Origin: Dehalococcoidia bacterium
Lineage (GTDB): Bacteria > Chloroflexota > Dehalococcoidia > Lucifugimonadales > UBA3495
Reading direction: 5' to 3'
DNA: 22,533 bases
Assembly (NCBI GenBank): GCA_022823105.1
Contig: JAJDXU010000418.1
Span: 1-22,533 of the forward strand
The position numbers and the translations under genes are program-made. Below the pieces are notes generated by a model. It was not told the origin of the DNA. It saw only the letters and a program-made list of their open reading frames with translations, and did not search any database. The stretch's first letter is position 1. Each line of letters begins with the position of its first letter. Shown piece by piece: positions 6,960 to 14,143 of the stretch.

Positions 6960-7055
6960 ATGCCCGCAGATGAATTCTGTCATGGCCGAGTGACCACGTT
7001 CGCCGATCTCGTCGGCATCAACATCAACGACGCCGACCTCCCCGAGGTCGCCTAG
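6960..7055 (+). pseudogene. Truncated second copy of the GatC-like gene
   Basis: From ATG at 6960 the frame encodes 31 residues (start MPADEFCHGR, then LVGININDADLPEVA) before TAG at 7053. Twenty-one of the 31 residues match the first 31 residues of the GatC-like gene at 6177, and about 72 of the 93 bases match by hand count. The copy stops right after PEVA, where the intact gene continues with the second helix and tail. The bases before the ATG (GACC) are also the same in both. The fragment is too short to form the full partner protein. It is best explained as a decayed paralogue. Confidence 0.7.
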
Positions 7056-7099
7056 TAAAGACGACCTTGCCCCGCTGCGCGTAGTTTGGCAAATCTCAA

Positions 7100-7522
7100 A
7101 TGCGCCTCAATTTAGAAAACCTCAGAAATTCTATATCTAGCCTGTGTTTGATCCTTGAACGCTGCGAGGACGAGTCAACAATGGGGGATCTCGATACAGT
7201 GTTGCAAAACGCTGTGAAAGCCGGCGTCATCAAACATTTTGAGTTTACCTACGAACAATCTTGGCTGGCGATCAAAAAATGGTTGGAGATAAACGTCAGC
7301 CCTAACACGGGAGATGGAGTGACGCGGCGGGAGTTATTCCGTCTCGGATGGGAACAACGGCTGATCGATGACGTCGATGGCTGGATGCGCTACCACAGGG
7401 CGCGAAATCTGACATCCCACACCTATCGGGAAGCCACCGCAAACGAGGTTTACGCAGTAATCCCGGCGTTTATTGTGGACGCCCAACTTCTACTCGCTGC
7501 CCTAGAGGTCCGCAATGATTGA
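7100..7522 (+). CDS. hepT: HepT-like HEPN toxin (nucleotidyltransferase substrate-binding protein, HI0074 family)
   Basis: The 140-residue protein has the HI0074 pattern: IKHFEFTYEQSWLAIKKWLE (about residues 44-63) near the middle and the HEPN motif R102-N-L-T-S-H107-T-Y109. This is the exact R-x4-H-x-Y motif of HepT, where R and H form the RNase active site and Y is the residue modified by MntA. The length fits the family. The gene overlaps the MNT partner by 8 bases (7515-7522), as is common for these pairs. The ATG at 7100 has no clear ribosome binding site but gives the usual N-terminal helix. In characterised systems the HEPN protein is the toxin, cleaving RNA until its tyrosine is adenylylated. 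This is inferred for this copy. Confidence 0.87.
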   Translation: MRLNLENLRNSISSLCLILERCEDESTMGDLDTVLQNAVKAGVIKHFEFTYEQSWLAIKKWLEINVSPNTGDGVTRRELFRLGWEQRLIDDVDGWMRYHRARNLTSHTYREATANEVYAVIPAFIVDAQLLLAALEVRND

Positions 7523-7832
7523 GATCAACCCGGCACATTTGGAAGAAGTCAAACAGATACTGGGACGATACGTACCCGGCAGCGAAGTGCGTGCATTTGG
7601 ATCTCGCGTTACTGGCAGAGTAAAGCCGTGGTCGGATCTGGACTTGGCAGTGGTCGGTGCGCAGCCGATGGGATGGGAAAACGTCGAACTGCTAAAGGAA
7701 GCGTTCCAGGAATCCACGCTGCCTTTCCGCGTTGACGTGCTGGACTGGCACGAAACCTCACCCTCTTTCCAGGCCATCATCGCCGAGCAGTATGCGGTGA
7801 TCCAGGCCGGCGAACATATCGGAGCTGTGTAA
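7515..7832 (+). CDS. mntA: MntA-like minimal nucleotidyltransferase antitoxin
   Basis: The 105-residue protein has a MNT domain: AFGSRVTGRVKPWSDLDLAV, in which G29-S30 is followed by ten residues and D41-x-D43. This is the G-S-x10-D-x-D signature exactly. A third acidic residue, D74 in FRVDVLDW, completes the metal site. MntA-type antitoxins transfer AMP from ATP to the tyrosine of the HepT R-x4-H-x-Y motif and so silence the toxin. The start overlaps hepT by 8 bases and the stop overlaps the amidase ATG in TAATG, so all three are probably translated as a unit. All catalytic residues are present, so the pair is likely to be functional. Confidence 0.87.
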   Translation: MIEINPAHLEEVKQILGRYVPGSEVRAFGSRVTGRVKPWSDLDLAVVGAQPMGWENVELLKEAFQESTLPFRVDVLDWHETSPSFQAIIAEQYAVIQAGEHIGAV

Positions 7833-9271
7833 TGGCATCTGCTATCAACCCCGACGAAATCGTCTTTCTCTCCGCCGCGGCAACCTCCGCGGCCATCCGC
7901 GCCGGCGAGTTCACCGCCACCGATGCGGTCAACGCTTACCTCAACCGCATCGACGCCATCGACGGCGACATCAAGGCATACATCACCGTCACCCGCGAGG
8001 AAGCGCTTGGCGCCGCATCCGACATTGACGAAGCCCTGCGTCGTGGCGACGATCCGTTGATCAACGCCCCGTTGTTCGGCGCTCCCGTCGCCATCAAGGA
8101 CCAGTTCAACACCGCCGGCATTCTCACCAGCAACGGCTCGCGGGCCTACGCCGAAAACGTCCCGTCCGACGACGCCACCATCGTGACGCGCCTGAAAGCC
8201 GCGGGCGCCATCCTGATGGGCAAGCTCAACCTCAGCGAGCTTGCCATGGGCGGAACCGCCGACCCGCCCTACGGCACGCCTCATAACCCCTGGCGCTTCG
8301 GCCACACTCCCGGCGAGTCCAGCAGCGGTTCCGGCGCGGCGCTGGCCGCCCACCTCTGCGCCGCCTCCGTCGGCGAGGACACCGGCGGCAGCGGACGCGG
8401 CCCCGCCTCGTACTGCAACGCCGTCGGCCTCCGGCCCACCTTCACCCGCATCAGCCGACACGGCATCACTCCCATGTGCTGGTTCCTGGATGCCGCGTCG
8501 CCCATGACCAAGACGGTGGAGGATAACGCCCTGGTCCTGGGAGCCATCGCCGGCTACGACCCCCTAGACCCAACCACCAGCCGCCGGCCCGTGCCCGACT
8601 ACTACGGCGTGCTCGACGGCGACATCAGCGGAATGCGCATCGGGCGCATGACCGAGCTTTGCGACTCGCCCGACATGCACCCCGACGTACGCCGCGCCGT
8701 GGACGATGCTCTGCAAACAATGGCCGGTCTCGGCGCGGAGATCTCCGACGTGTCCCTGCCGCTCACCGAGATCGCTGGCGCGATATTCGTGGGAATCGCC
8801 GACACCGAGGGCGCAGGCGCCCGCGACGATCTCATGCGCCGCTCGCCCGAGCTGCTCGACCGCGCGTCCCGGACTCGACTCCAGTCCGCTGCCCTGGTGC
8901 CGGCCAAGGTGCAGAACCGCGCCATGAAAGCCCGCGTCCTGCTGCGCAGGCAATTCGAGGAAGCGTTCAGCAAGGTCGACGTCCTAGTGTGTCCCACCGC
9001 GCCCTATCCCGCGCCGCGCCACGACGCTCTCACCGCGCCGTTCGAGTCGGCCGACGACGTGCGCCAGCGGTTCTTCTTCCGCCGCTCCTACACCGGATGC
9101 TACCCGTTGGCAGGAATGCCGGCGGTATCCATCCCCGGCGGATTCACCGAGGACGGCCTGCCCATCGGCCTCCAACTCGGTGGCAATTCATTCGCTGAAG
9201 CCACCATCTTGCGCGCATCCTACGCCTACCAGCAGGCCACCGACTGGCACACCCACCGCGCTCCGGTTTAG
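7832..9271 (+). CDS. Amidase (amidase signature family, GatA/AtzE-like)
   Basis: The 479-residue protein carries the amidase signature Ser-cisSer-Lys triad: K89 in GAPVAIKD, the cis-Ser in GESSSGSG (residues 161-168, S163/S164) and nucleophile S187 in DTGGSGRG. Length and blocks fit the GatA/AtzE/indoleacetamide hydrolase superfamily, which hydrolyses amide bonds in the cytoplasm; the substrate cannot be predicted. The usual G-G-S-S-G-G-S block reads G-E-S-S-S-G-S, and the usual G-G-S-I-R reads G-G-S-G-R, both mild deviations near the active site. The start codon overlaps the mntA stop. A GatC-like helper gene lies 1.5 kb upstream and may be the missing partner. tRNA amidotransferase function is unlikely, because the gene is not with gatB. 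Confidence 0.9.
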   Translation: MASAINPDEIVFLSAAATSAAIRAGEFTATDAVNAYLNRIDAIDGDIKAYITVTREEALGAASDIDEALRRGDDPLINAPLFGAPVAIKDQFNTAGILTSNGSRAYAENVPSDDATIVTRLKAAGAILMGKLNLSELAMGGTADPPYGTPHNPWRFGHTPGESSSGSGAALAAHLCAASVGEDTGGSGRGPASYCNAVGLRPTFTRISRHGITPMCWFLDAASPMTKTVEDNALVLGAIAGYDPLDPTTSRRPVPDYYGVLDGDISGMRIGRMTELCDSPDMHPDVRRAVDDALQTMAGLGAEISDVSLPLTEIAGAIFVGIADTEGAGARDDLMRRSPELLDRASRTRLQSAALVPAKVQNRAMKARVLLRRQFEEAFSKVDVLVCPTAPYPAPRHDALTAPFESADDVRQRFFFRRSYTGCYPLAGMPAVSIPGGFTEDGLPIGLQLGGNSFAEATILRASYAYQQATDWHTHRAPV

Positions 9272-9284
9272 CGATTGGCGCGTC

Positions 9285-10244
9285 GTGCTTACCATCCGCA
9301 ACTTCGCCGACGGTGGCCTGCCCGCCCTGCTGGATTTCGTCGTACCAGAACCAGCGAGCAACCGTCCCAACCCCGACGCGGAGACCCACCGCAGCGTTTT
9401 CAGCGACATAATGCGGCTGCCCGGCCGCGATCAGGAACGGGACTGCCTGCTGTTGTTCCAGGATTCCGGCAACGGCAGGCCGACATTGCGCGGTTTCTGC
9501 CTGGTGTTTCCCGAACCATCCGGCGACGAAACTGGCGGTGGCCGCTGTGTGCTGAACATCCACGCCGCTCCCGGGGACGATTACGAATCCGGATGGCGTG
9601 CCCTGCTTCATGCGGGACTAGAGCGGGCTCGTGAAGTGGGCGCAGATGTCGCCCACTTCGCGTTATGGCCGCCCTACGAACGGGCCGGCGCCCTAGTCGA
9701 TGAAGGATTCGATCTGGCGCGTGTCTACTGGAACATGACGTGGGATCAGGAGCGGGTTCCTCATGTCGATTTACCCGACGACTATCGGGTGCGGTCTTTC
9801 ACCGAAAACGATGTTGCCCTGTTCACCGACGGGCACAACTCCGCTTTCGCTGACACTTGGTGGTTCGCTCCATACACCGAGGAACAGACCGCCCACCGTT
9901 CCCGGATGGCTAACACCTCGTACGACGGGATCAGGCTGCTGCTTCACGGTGAACGACTGGCCGGTTACTGTTGGACGCTCCTCATGTCCGACGGCCAGCG
10001 CAAACAGGGCGTCATCGGTTCCATTGGCCTGGTACCCGAATATAGAGGCCGGGGAATCAGCAAAACGATCCTGGCCGCCGGCCTGGTCTATCTGAGGTCG
10101 GCCGGCGCGGACTACGTCCGGCTGGAGGTGGATGGCGAAAACGTCCCCGCGATACGCCTCTACCAGTCCACGGGCTTCCAAAAGGCCGGCGAACTCCACT
10201 GGTACGAGCGTAGGCTCGAATCGGCCAAAACACCCAACGCGTAA
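9285..10244 (+). CDS. Double-domain GNAT acetyltransferase (MshD-like)
   Basis: The 319-residue protein contains two GNAT-like halves. The first (about residues 1-150) is diverged. The second is clear: an IGSIGLVPEYRGRGISKTIL segment with the acetyl-CoA binding R-x-x-G-x-G type loop YRGRGI (residues 253-258), followed by a DYVRLEVDGENVPAIRLYQSTGF C-terminal block. Two tandem GNAT domains with this second domain resemble mycothiol synthase and related N-acetyltransferases, but mycothiol itself is not expected outside Actinobacteria, so the substrate is open. The upstream reading frame is open back to 9180 inside the amidase gene; GTG at 9285, 13 bases after the amidase stop, is the most sensible start, although no ribosome binding site is obvious. 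Co-transcription with the amidase is likely. Confidence 0.8.
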   Translation: MLTIRNFADGGLPALLDFVVPEPASNRPNPDAETHRSVFSDIMRLPGRDQERDCLLLFQDSGNGRPTLRGFCLVFPEPSGDETGGGRCVLNIHAAPGDDYESGWRALLHAGLERAREVGADVAHFALWPPYERAGALVDEGFDLARVYWNMTWDQERVPHVDLPDDYRVRSFTENDVALFTDGHNSAFADTWWFAPYTEEQTAHRSRMANTSYDGIRLLLHGERLAGYCWTLLMSDGQRKQGVIGSIGLVPEYRGRGISKTILAAGLVYLRSAGADYVRLEVDGENVPAIRLYQSTGFQKAGELHWYERRLESAKTPNA

Positions 10245-10289
10245 AACCACATCTACCGCCCGACCAACCCGACGTTCCCGAACATCATC

Positions 10290-10493
10290 ATGGTCAAGAA
10301 ACGCAAACCGTTAGCAGATGGCATGGTGATAATTATATTGGTCGCATCCAACCCAAAACGCCCGTGGGGCGCTGCTTACAAACGATTCGACCTGTACCGA
10401 GAGGGTATGACTGTCGGAGAGTTCCTGGCCCTCGGCGGCACACGGGGTGATTTGTGGTACGACCAGGACCACGACTTCATCCGCGTAATTTGA
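10290..10493 (+). CDS. Small conserved-looking protein of unknown function
   Basis: The 67-residue protein contains an NPKRPWGAAYKRFDLYREGMTVGEFLALGG segment and a C-terminal GDLWYDQDHDFIRVI. The pattern N-P-K-R-P, then F-x-L-Y-R-x-G-M-T-V-x-E-F-L, looks like a conserved small domain that I have the impression of seeing in Chloroflexota, but I cannot name a family. It lacks a clear ribosome binding site, and the start could be the internal ATG at 10323. It lies between the acetyltransferase and the end of comEC with no strong link to either. Function unknown. Confidence 0.55.
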   Translation: MVKKRKPLADGMVIIILVASNPKRPWGAAYKRFDLYREGMTVGEFLALGGTRGDLWYDQDHDFIRVI

Positions 10494-10533
10494 AATTCCG
10501 TGGCCAGAAATGGTAAGCCCTGCTGGATTGGGA

Positions 10534-12999
10534 CTACCTCCCTACCTCCCCATGCACCTTCACCCACATCGCCTCGCCGTCGCTGATGTACTCCACCGTC
10601 CCGTCCCGAGCCGTCAGGAACACGTGCTCAGCGCCGATTGACGACTCCAGCCGCTCCATCACATCAGCATGCGGATGTCCAAAGCGGTTGTCTCGCCCCG
10701 CCGATATCACCGCGCTCCGCGGATCAACCTGGTCCAGAAAAGTATCCGTCGTCGACGTGCGGCTCCCGTGATGCCCCACCTTCAGCACGTCGGCTTCCAG
10801 TTGATCGCCGGCAACCGACATGAGATACCGCTCGCCCTCAACCTCGATGTCGCCGGTCAGCAGGAACGAGACCCTCCCGTAGTCTAGCCTCATCACCAGG
10901 CTGCCGTTGTTGGCATTGCGTTCCACCCACCCTGGCAATCCGTCGGACGGCGGATGCAACACCTCCAACGACACCTCGCGTCCAACCTGAACGCGATGCC
11001 CCGCGTGCAGTGTTGCCGACGGATGATCCCGGCCCTCGAGCATGGCCCGCCATTGGGGATAGAGCGCGGCGCCCTCCGACAATCCCCACCCGTGCAGCAC
11101 TGTCCCCACTTGGTACCGGTTCAGCACGCCCAGCAGTCCTCCCACGTGGTCGCTGTCCAGGTGCGTCGCGGCCACCACGTCCAGCGACCTGTCTCCCGGC
11201 GGCATCAGCGATGAAACCGCCACCAGCGTGATCTCGGGATCAGGTCCCCCGTCCACCAGCATCTGCCGTCCATCCGGGGAGACCACGAATATAGCGTCGC
11301 CCTGCCCGATATCCAGCGCGTACACATGCAGCAGCCCGTCCGGCCTGGAGCCCATAAATTGTCCGGCCAGCAGCAGCGCGGCGATAATGACAACCGGAAT
11401 CCCTCCCGCAGCCAGGCCCGCCGCTCCTCGCGGCCTCCAATGCGGACGCCGCCGCATTCCGGCCACCGTTCGACGCACCTGCCGCGACGATACCAATACG
11501 GCCAGCAGCCCGGTGATTCCCAGCCATGCCACCGCTACCGGGGCGGTCAGCCAGGGCGCCGCCAGCAACACCGGCGGCATGGCCTCTGCCACCCAAATCA
11601 GCCACGCCAACGGCGCCCATGCCAACGTGCCCACCATCGCTGCCAGCGGCGGTGCGATCAGCCCCACGGCTGATGTCAGCAGCGCGCCCACGAGCGCCGC
11701 CGGCATTGCCGGCATTGCCAATAGCGTCGCCGGCACGCTCATCACAGGAATCTCGCCGAAGTGCCACGCCACCAGGGGCAGCGTCGCCAGCGTGGTTGTG
11801 GTGGAGATCACCACCGACGCCGCCAGCAGCGACAGCCCATACTGACCCCATCGCGCCGCCCACGAACCGGATGACAGACCTGAAAGCGCGGCAGTCAAAA
11901 CGCTGATCAGCGGCAGCCCGACTATCACGCCGGCCATGGCGGTGAAACTCAGTTGGAACGACAAGCTCCCCAACAGGTGCGGATCCACCAGGACCATCAA
12001 CGCGCCGGCCAGCAGCAGCGCCGTGAGTCCCCTGATCCCTCGCCCCAGCAACCCCTGCGCCATATACAGGCTGCCCATGATCGCGGCCCGCGCCACCGGC
12101 GGGTCCAGGCCCGAGAGCAACGCGTACGCCCACACCACCACCGCGGCGGCCAGGATGGCCCAGGGGTTGTTGCGGCCCACCAATCCCGTCGCGGCCGTCA
12201 GCGTCAACGCCATCACCACACCCACGTGGAGGCCTGAAATCGCCAGCAGGTGCGACATACCCGCCGTGCGGAAGGACTCCTTGACCGGCTGCGGCAGTTC
12301 CGACCGGATGCCCAACAGCAGCGCCTGCGCCAACCCTGCCGGCGGTTCCGATATGGAACGCTGGATGGCGGATGCCATCTTGGTCCTGATCCCGTGCAAT
12401 CCGGCTTTCAGCGGGGAACCGCCGCCCGTCGCAACGAACTCCACCTGCCGCGACCATATCACCCCCGCTATGCCCTGGGATTCCAACCACGCCGCATAGT
12501 CGAAATCGCCGATCGGTTCAGGCCGCTCCACGTTTCCCGACACCAACAGCGTGTCTCCATACCGGAGAAACGGCGGGCTTCGCTCGGCGACCAGCGCATC
12601 CGGGGGCAATGCGTACACGAGCAGGTTCGTGCCCGCCGGCAGACTGCCAACCCCGCCGTCATCGTCCGGCGCGACCTGCGCGCGGAAACGGTAACCGCCG
12701 CCCGTTGTCGCCGGCGCATCCGTTACAACCACGGTGGCCTGTACGCCCGCGCCCGTCGGGACGACCGGCAACGCAGGGATATCGGCGACATCAGCCCGCC
12801 AAACCCCCAGGACCAGGGCGCCCGCCAATACCGCCGGCCCAGCGGGAATCCCGAATACCCTCATACCCACCGCCATGAACGTCGCCGCCAGCGCCAGCAG
12901 CAGTAACGGCCAGTGGGAAGACAGCGCCGGGTTCAGCCAGATCCCCAGCCCGACTCCGGCGATCACCGCAGCCAGTATCAGATCGGGAACCAGCCGCAT
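10534..12999 (-). CDS. comEC: ComEC/Rec2 family DNA uptake channel
   Basis: The 821-residue protein has three parts: an N-terminal membrane and OB-like region (residues 1 to about 220), a central Competence domain with many membrane helices (about 225-520, beginning near GLAQALLLGIRSELPQ and SHLLAISGLHVGV), and a C-terminal metallo-beta-lactamase-like domain (about 560-815). The H613-x-D615-x-D617-H618 motif in THLDSDHVGG is intact, as is the DIGQGDAIFVVSPDG block. ComEC forms the inner-membrane channel for single-stranded DNA in natural transformation, and the lactamase-like domain has been proposed to degrade the other strand. The length is normal for a full-length protein. The gene follows comEA after 80 bases on the same strand. 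No strong ribosome binding site is seen before the ATG at 12999, so coupling to the upstream transcript is likely. Confidence 0.93.
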   Translation of the reverse strand: MRLVPDLILAAVIAGVGLGIWLNPALSSHWPLLLLALAATFMAVGMRVFGIPAGPAVLAGALVLGVWRADVADIPALPVVPTGAGVQATVVVTDAPATTGGGYRFRAQVAPDDDGGVGSLPAGTNLLVYALPPDALVAERSPPFLRYGDTLLVSGNVERPEPIGDFDYAAWLESQGIAGVIWSRQVEFVATGGGSPLKAGLHGIRTKMASAIQRSISEPPAGLAQALLLGIRSELPQPVKESFRTAGMSHLLAISGLHVGVVMALTLTAATGLVGRNNPWAILAAAVVVWAYALLSGLDPPVARAAIMGSLYMAQGLLGRGIRGLTALLLAGALMVLVDPHLLGSLSFQLSFTAMAGVIVGLPLISVLTAALSGLSSGSWAARWGQYGLSLLAASVVISTTTTLATLPLVAWHFGEIPVMSVPATLLAMPAMPAALVGALLTSAVGLIAPPLAAMVGTLAWAPLAWLIWVAEAMPPVLLAAPWLTAPVAVAWLGITGLLAVLVSSRQVRRTVAGMRRRPHWRPRGAAGLAAGGIPVVIIAALLLAGQFMGSRPDGLLHVYALDIGQGDAIFVVSPDGRQMLVDGGPDPEITLVAVSSLMPPGDRSLDVVAATHLDSDHVGGLLGVLNRYQVGTVLHGWGLSEGAALYPQWRAMLEGRDHPSATLHAGHRVQVGREVSLEVLHPPSDGLPGWVERNANNGSLVMRLDYGRVSFLLTGDIEVEGERYLMSVAGDQLEADVLKVGHHGSRTSTTDTFLDQVDPRSAVISAGRDNRFGHPHADVMERLESSIGAEHVFLTARDGTVEYISDGEAMWVKVHGEVGR

Positions 13000-13079
13000 G
13001 GCGTGGTCAGAAACCGATTCCTACGCTTGTTGATTCGGCGTCGCGTGGCCCCGGTTGGGAGCAGATGTGGAACACTACC

Positions 13080-13781
13080 TCACCGGCCGTCCACGGTAAT
13101 CATGTCGGCGATGCGGCCGTAGATCCCGTCGCCAATCCCCGACACCGCCGTGATGCTGTCGGGCGACACGAACGGCCCCGCCTCGTCTCGGTGCGCAACG
13201 ATGGATTGAGCGCGAACACTCCCAATGCCCGGCAGCGTCTCCAGGCACTTTGCGGTTGCCGTGTTGATGTCGATGGGAACGGCGCAGGCGGCTTCGGCTG
13301 TCGCGACGCTGGTCGCCCTCTCATCCTCAACCGTCGCGGCCAGGGCGAAACCCACGGGCACGTCGTTGGATGCGCCCACGGCCGGAATCCGGTAGTGTCC
13401 GGCATCCGATACATGCGCGGCCAGGTTGATCCGCTCCAGGTCGGCCACTTCCGTCGGTCCGCCTGCCAGGTCAACCACGTCCGCCAACCGCTGCCCCGGG
13501 CCCACCGTGTAGACGCCGGGATTCACCACCTCGCCCGTGATGTACACCACCATTTCCGTTGACACTGCGGTCTCCGCGGATTCCGCTGCATCCAACGAAC
13601 CCGCCGGTTCGGGCGTGCCGTCGGCGTCTGAGGCATGGATTGGCGGGATGATCCGGACGCCGGACTCCTCTTCCGGACCATCGCTTTCGCCCCCCAGCAG
13701 GATCCAGCCCGCTACGCACAGGACCAGCACGGCCGCCGTCGCCGACAGTCCCATCGCCAGAACATTCCTGGAGCCACGCAT
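13080..13781 (-). CDS. comEA: ComEA family DNA receptor (SLBB plus helix-hairpin-helix)
   Basis: The 233-residue protein has an N-terminal membrane anchor (about residues 7-30), an acidic linker, an SLBB domain (about residues 77-135, VVYITGEVVNPGVYTVGPGQ) and a C-terminal double helix-hairpin-helix domain (about residues 168-230, with LPGIG and VSGIG hairpins). This is the standard ComEA layout: it binds DNA outside the membrane and delivers it to ComEC. The frame can be extended to a TTG at 13832, but the ATG at 13781 is preceded by AGGAGG (11-base spacing) and directly precedes the membrane anchor, so it is preferred. It lies upstream of comEC on the same strand. A cysteine at residue 166 lies just before the HhH domain. 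Confidence 0.92.
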   Translation of the reverse strand: MRGSRNVLAMGLSATAAVLVLCVAGWILLGGESDGPEEESGVRIIPPIHASDADGTPEPAGSLDAAESAETAVSTEMVVYITGEVVNPGVYTVGPGQRLADVVDLAGGPTEVADLERINLAAHVSDAGHYRIPAVGASNDVPVGFALAATVEDERATSVATAEAACAVPIDINTATAKCLETLPGIGSVRAQSIVAHRDEAGPFVSPDSITAVSGIGDGIYGRIADMITVDGR

Positions 13782-13900
13782 CGTGGAGCCGCCCTCCTCA
13801 GTCGGGTAGCGCCCGGTGCGTCGCCGGGGCAAACGCCCGATAATCGCCGATGTACTTTCCTGGCAACCGCATGTCCCCTCGGTTTGAATACATTTTCCAT

Positions 13901-13929
13901 AATATATACCATTTTGATTATTATGTTAA
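13901..13929 (-). promoter_or_regulatory. Candidate promoter of comEA-comEC
   Basis: In an AT-rich patch the minus strand reads TTAACA (13924-13929), 17 bases, then TATATT (13901-13906); each box matches its sigma70 consensus at five of six positions. The start would be near 13894, leaving a leader of about 110 bases to the ATG at 13781. The 362-base gap between comEA and the SMP-30 gene (13782-14143) holds this promoter, the direct repeat at 13989-14020 and no further gene. Confidence 0.55.
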
Positions 13930-13988
13930 TCGACTCTGGCAGTGTCCGACTTTCACGAGGCGCTCCCGCCCGCAACTCGCCTCGGATG

Positions 13989-14020
13989 ACCGGATCCATC
14001 ATGTAACCGGATTCATCATG
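13989..14020. repeat. 15-bp direct repeat upstream of the SMP-30 gene
   Basis: ACCGGATCCATCATG (13989-14003) and ACCGGATTCATCATG (14006-14020) match at 14 of 15 bases with a 17-base period. The pair lies about 125 bases before the SMP-30 start and about 60 bases from the com promoter. It could be a tandem operator or a local duplication. Confidence 0.5.
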
Positions 14021-14143
14021 CCACTCATCCACGATGTTGGTTTGCCGCCCCTCGTTGCCGCCTGCTACAATCCCGCCAGCGTCGCCATCCCATCGCATGG
14101 CTGCGGCGCGCCTACCCGCAGTTTCCTTAAGGAGATTCCCGAC

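Noticed and set aside
9180..9284. N-terminal extension of the GNAT protein into the amidase gene
   Set aside because: The extra 35 residues overlap the end of the amidase in another frame and are a Pro/Thr/Ser-rich shadow; GTG at 9285 is more likely.
13850..14143. Longer N-terminus for the SMP-30 gene
   Set aside because: The frame is open, but the extension crosses an AT-rich promoter region and has no family similarity; the ATG at 14144 has a good ribosome binding site.
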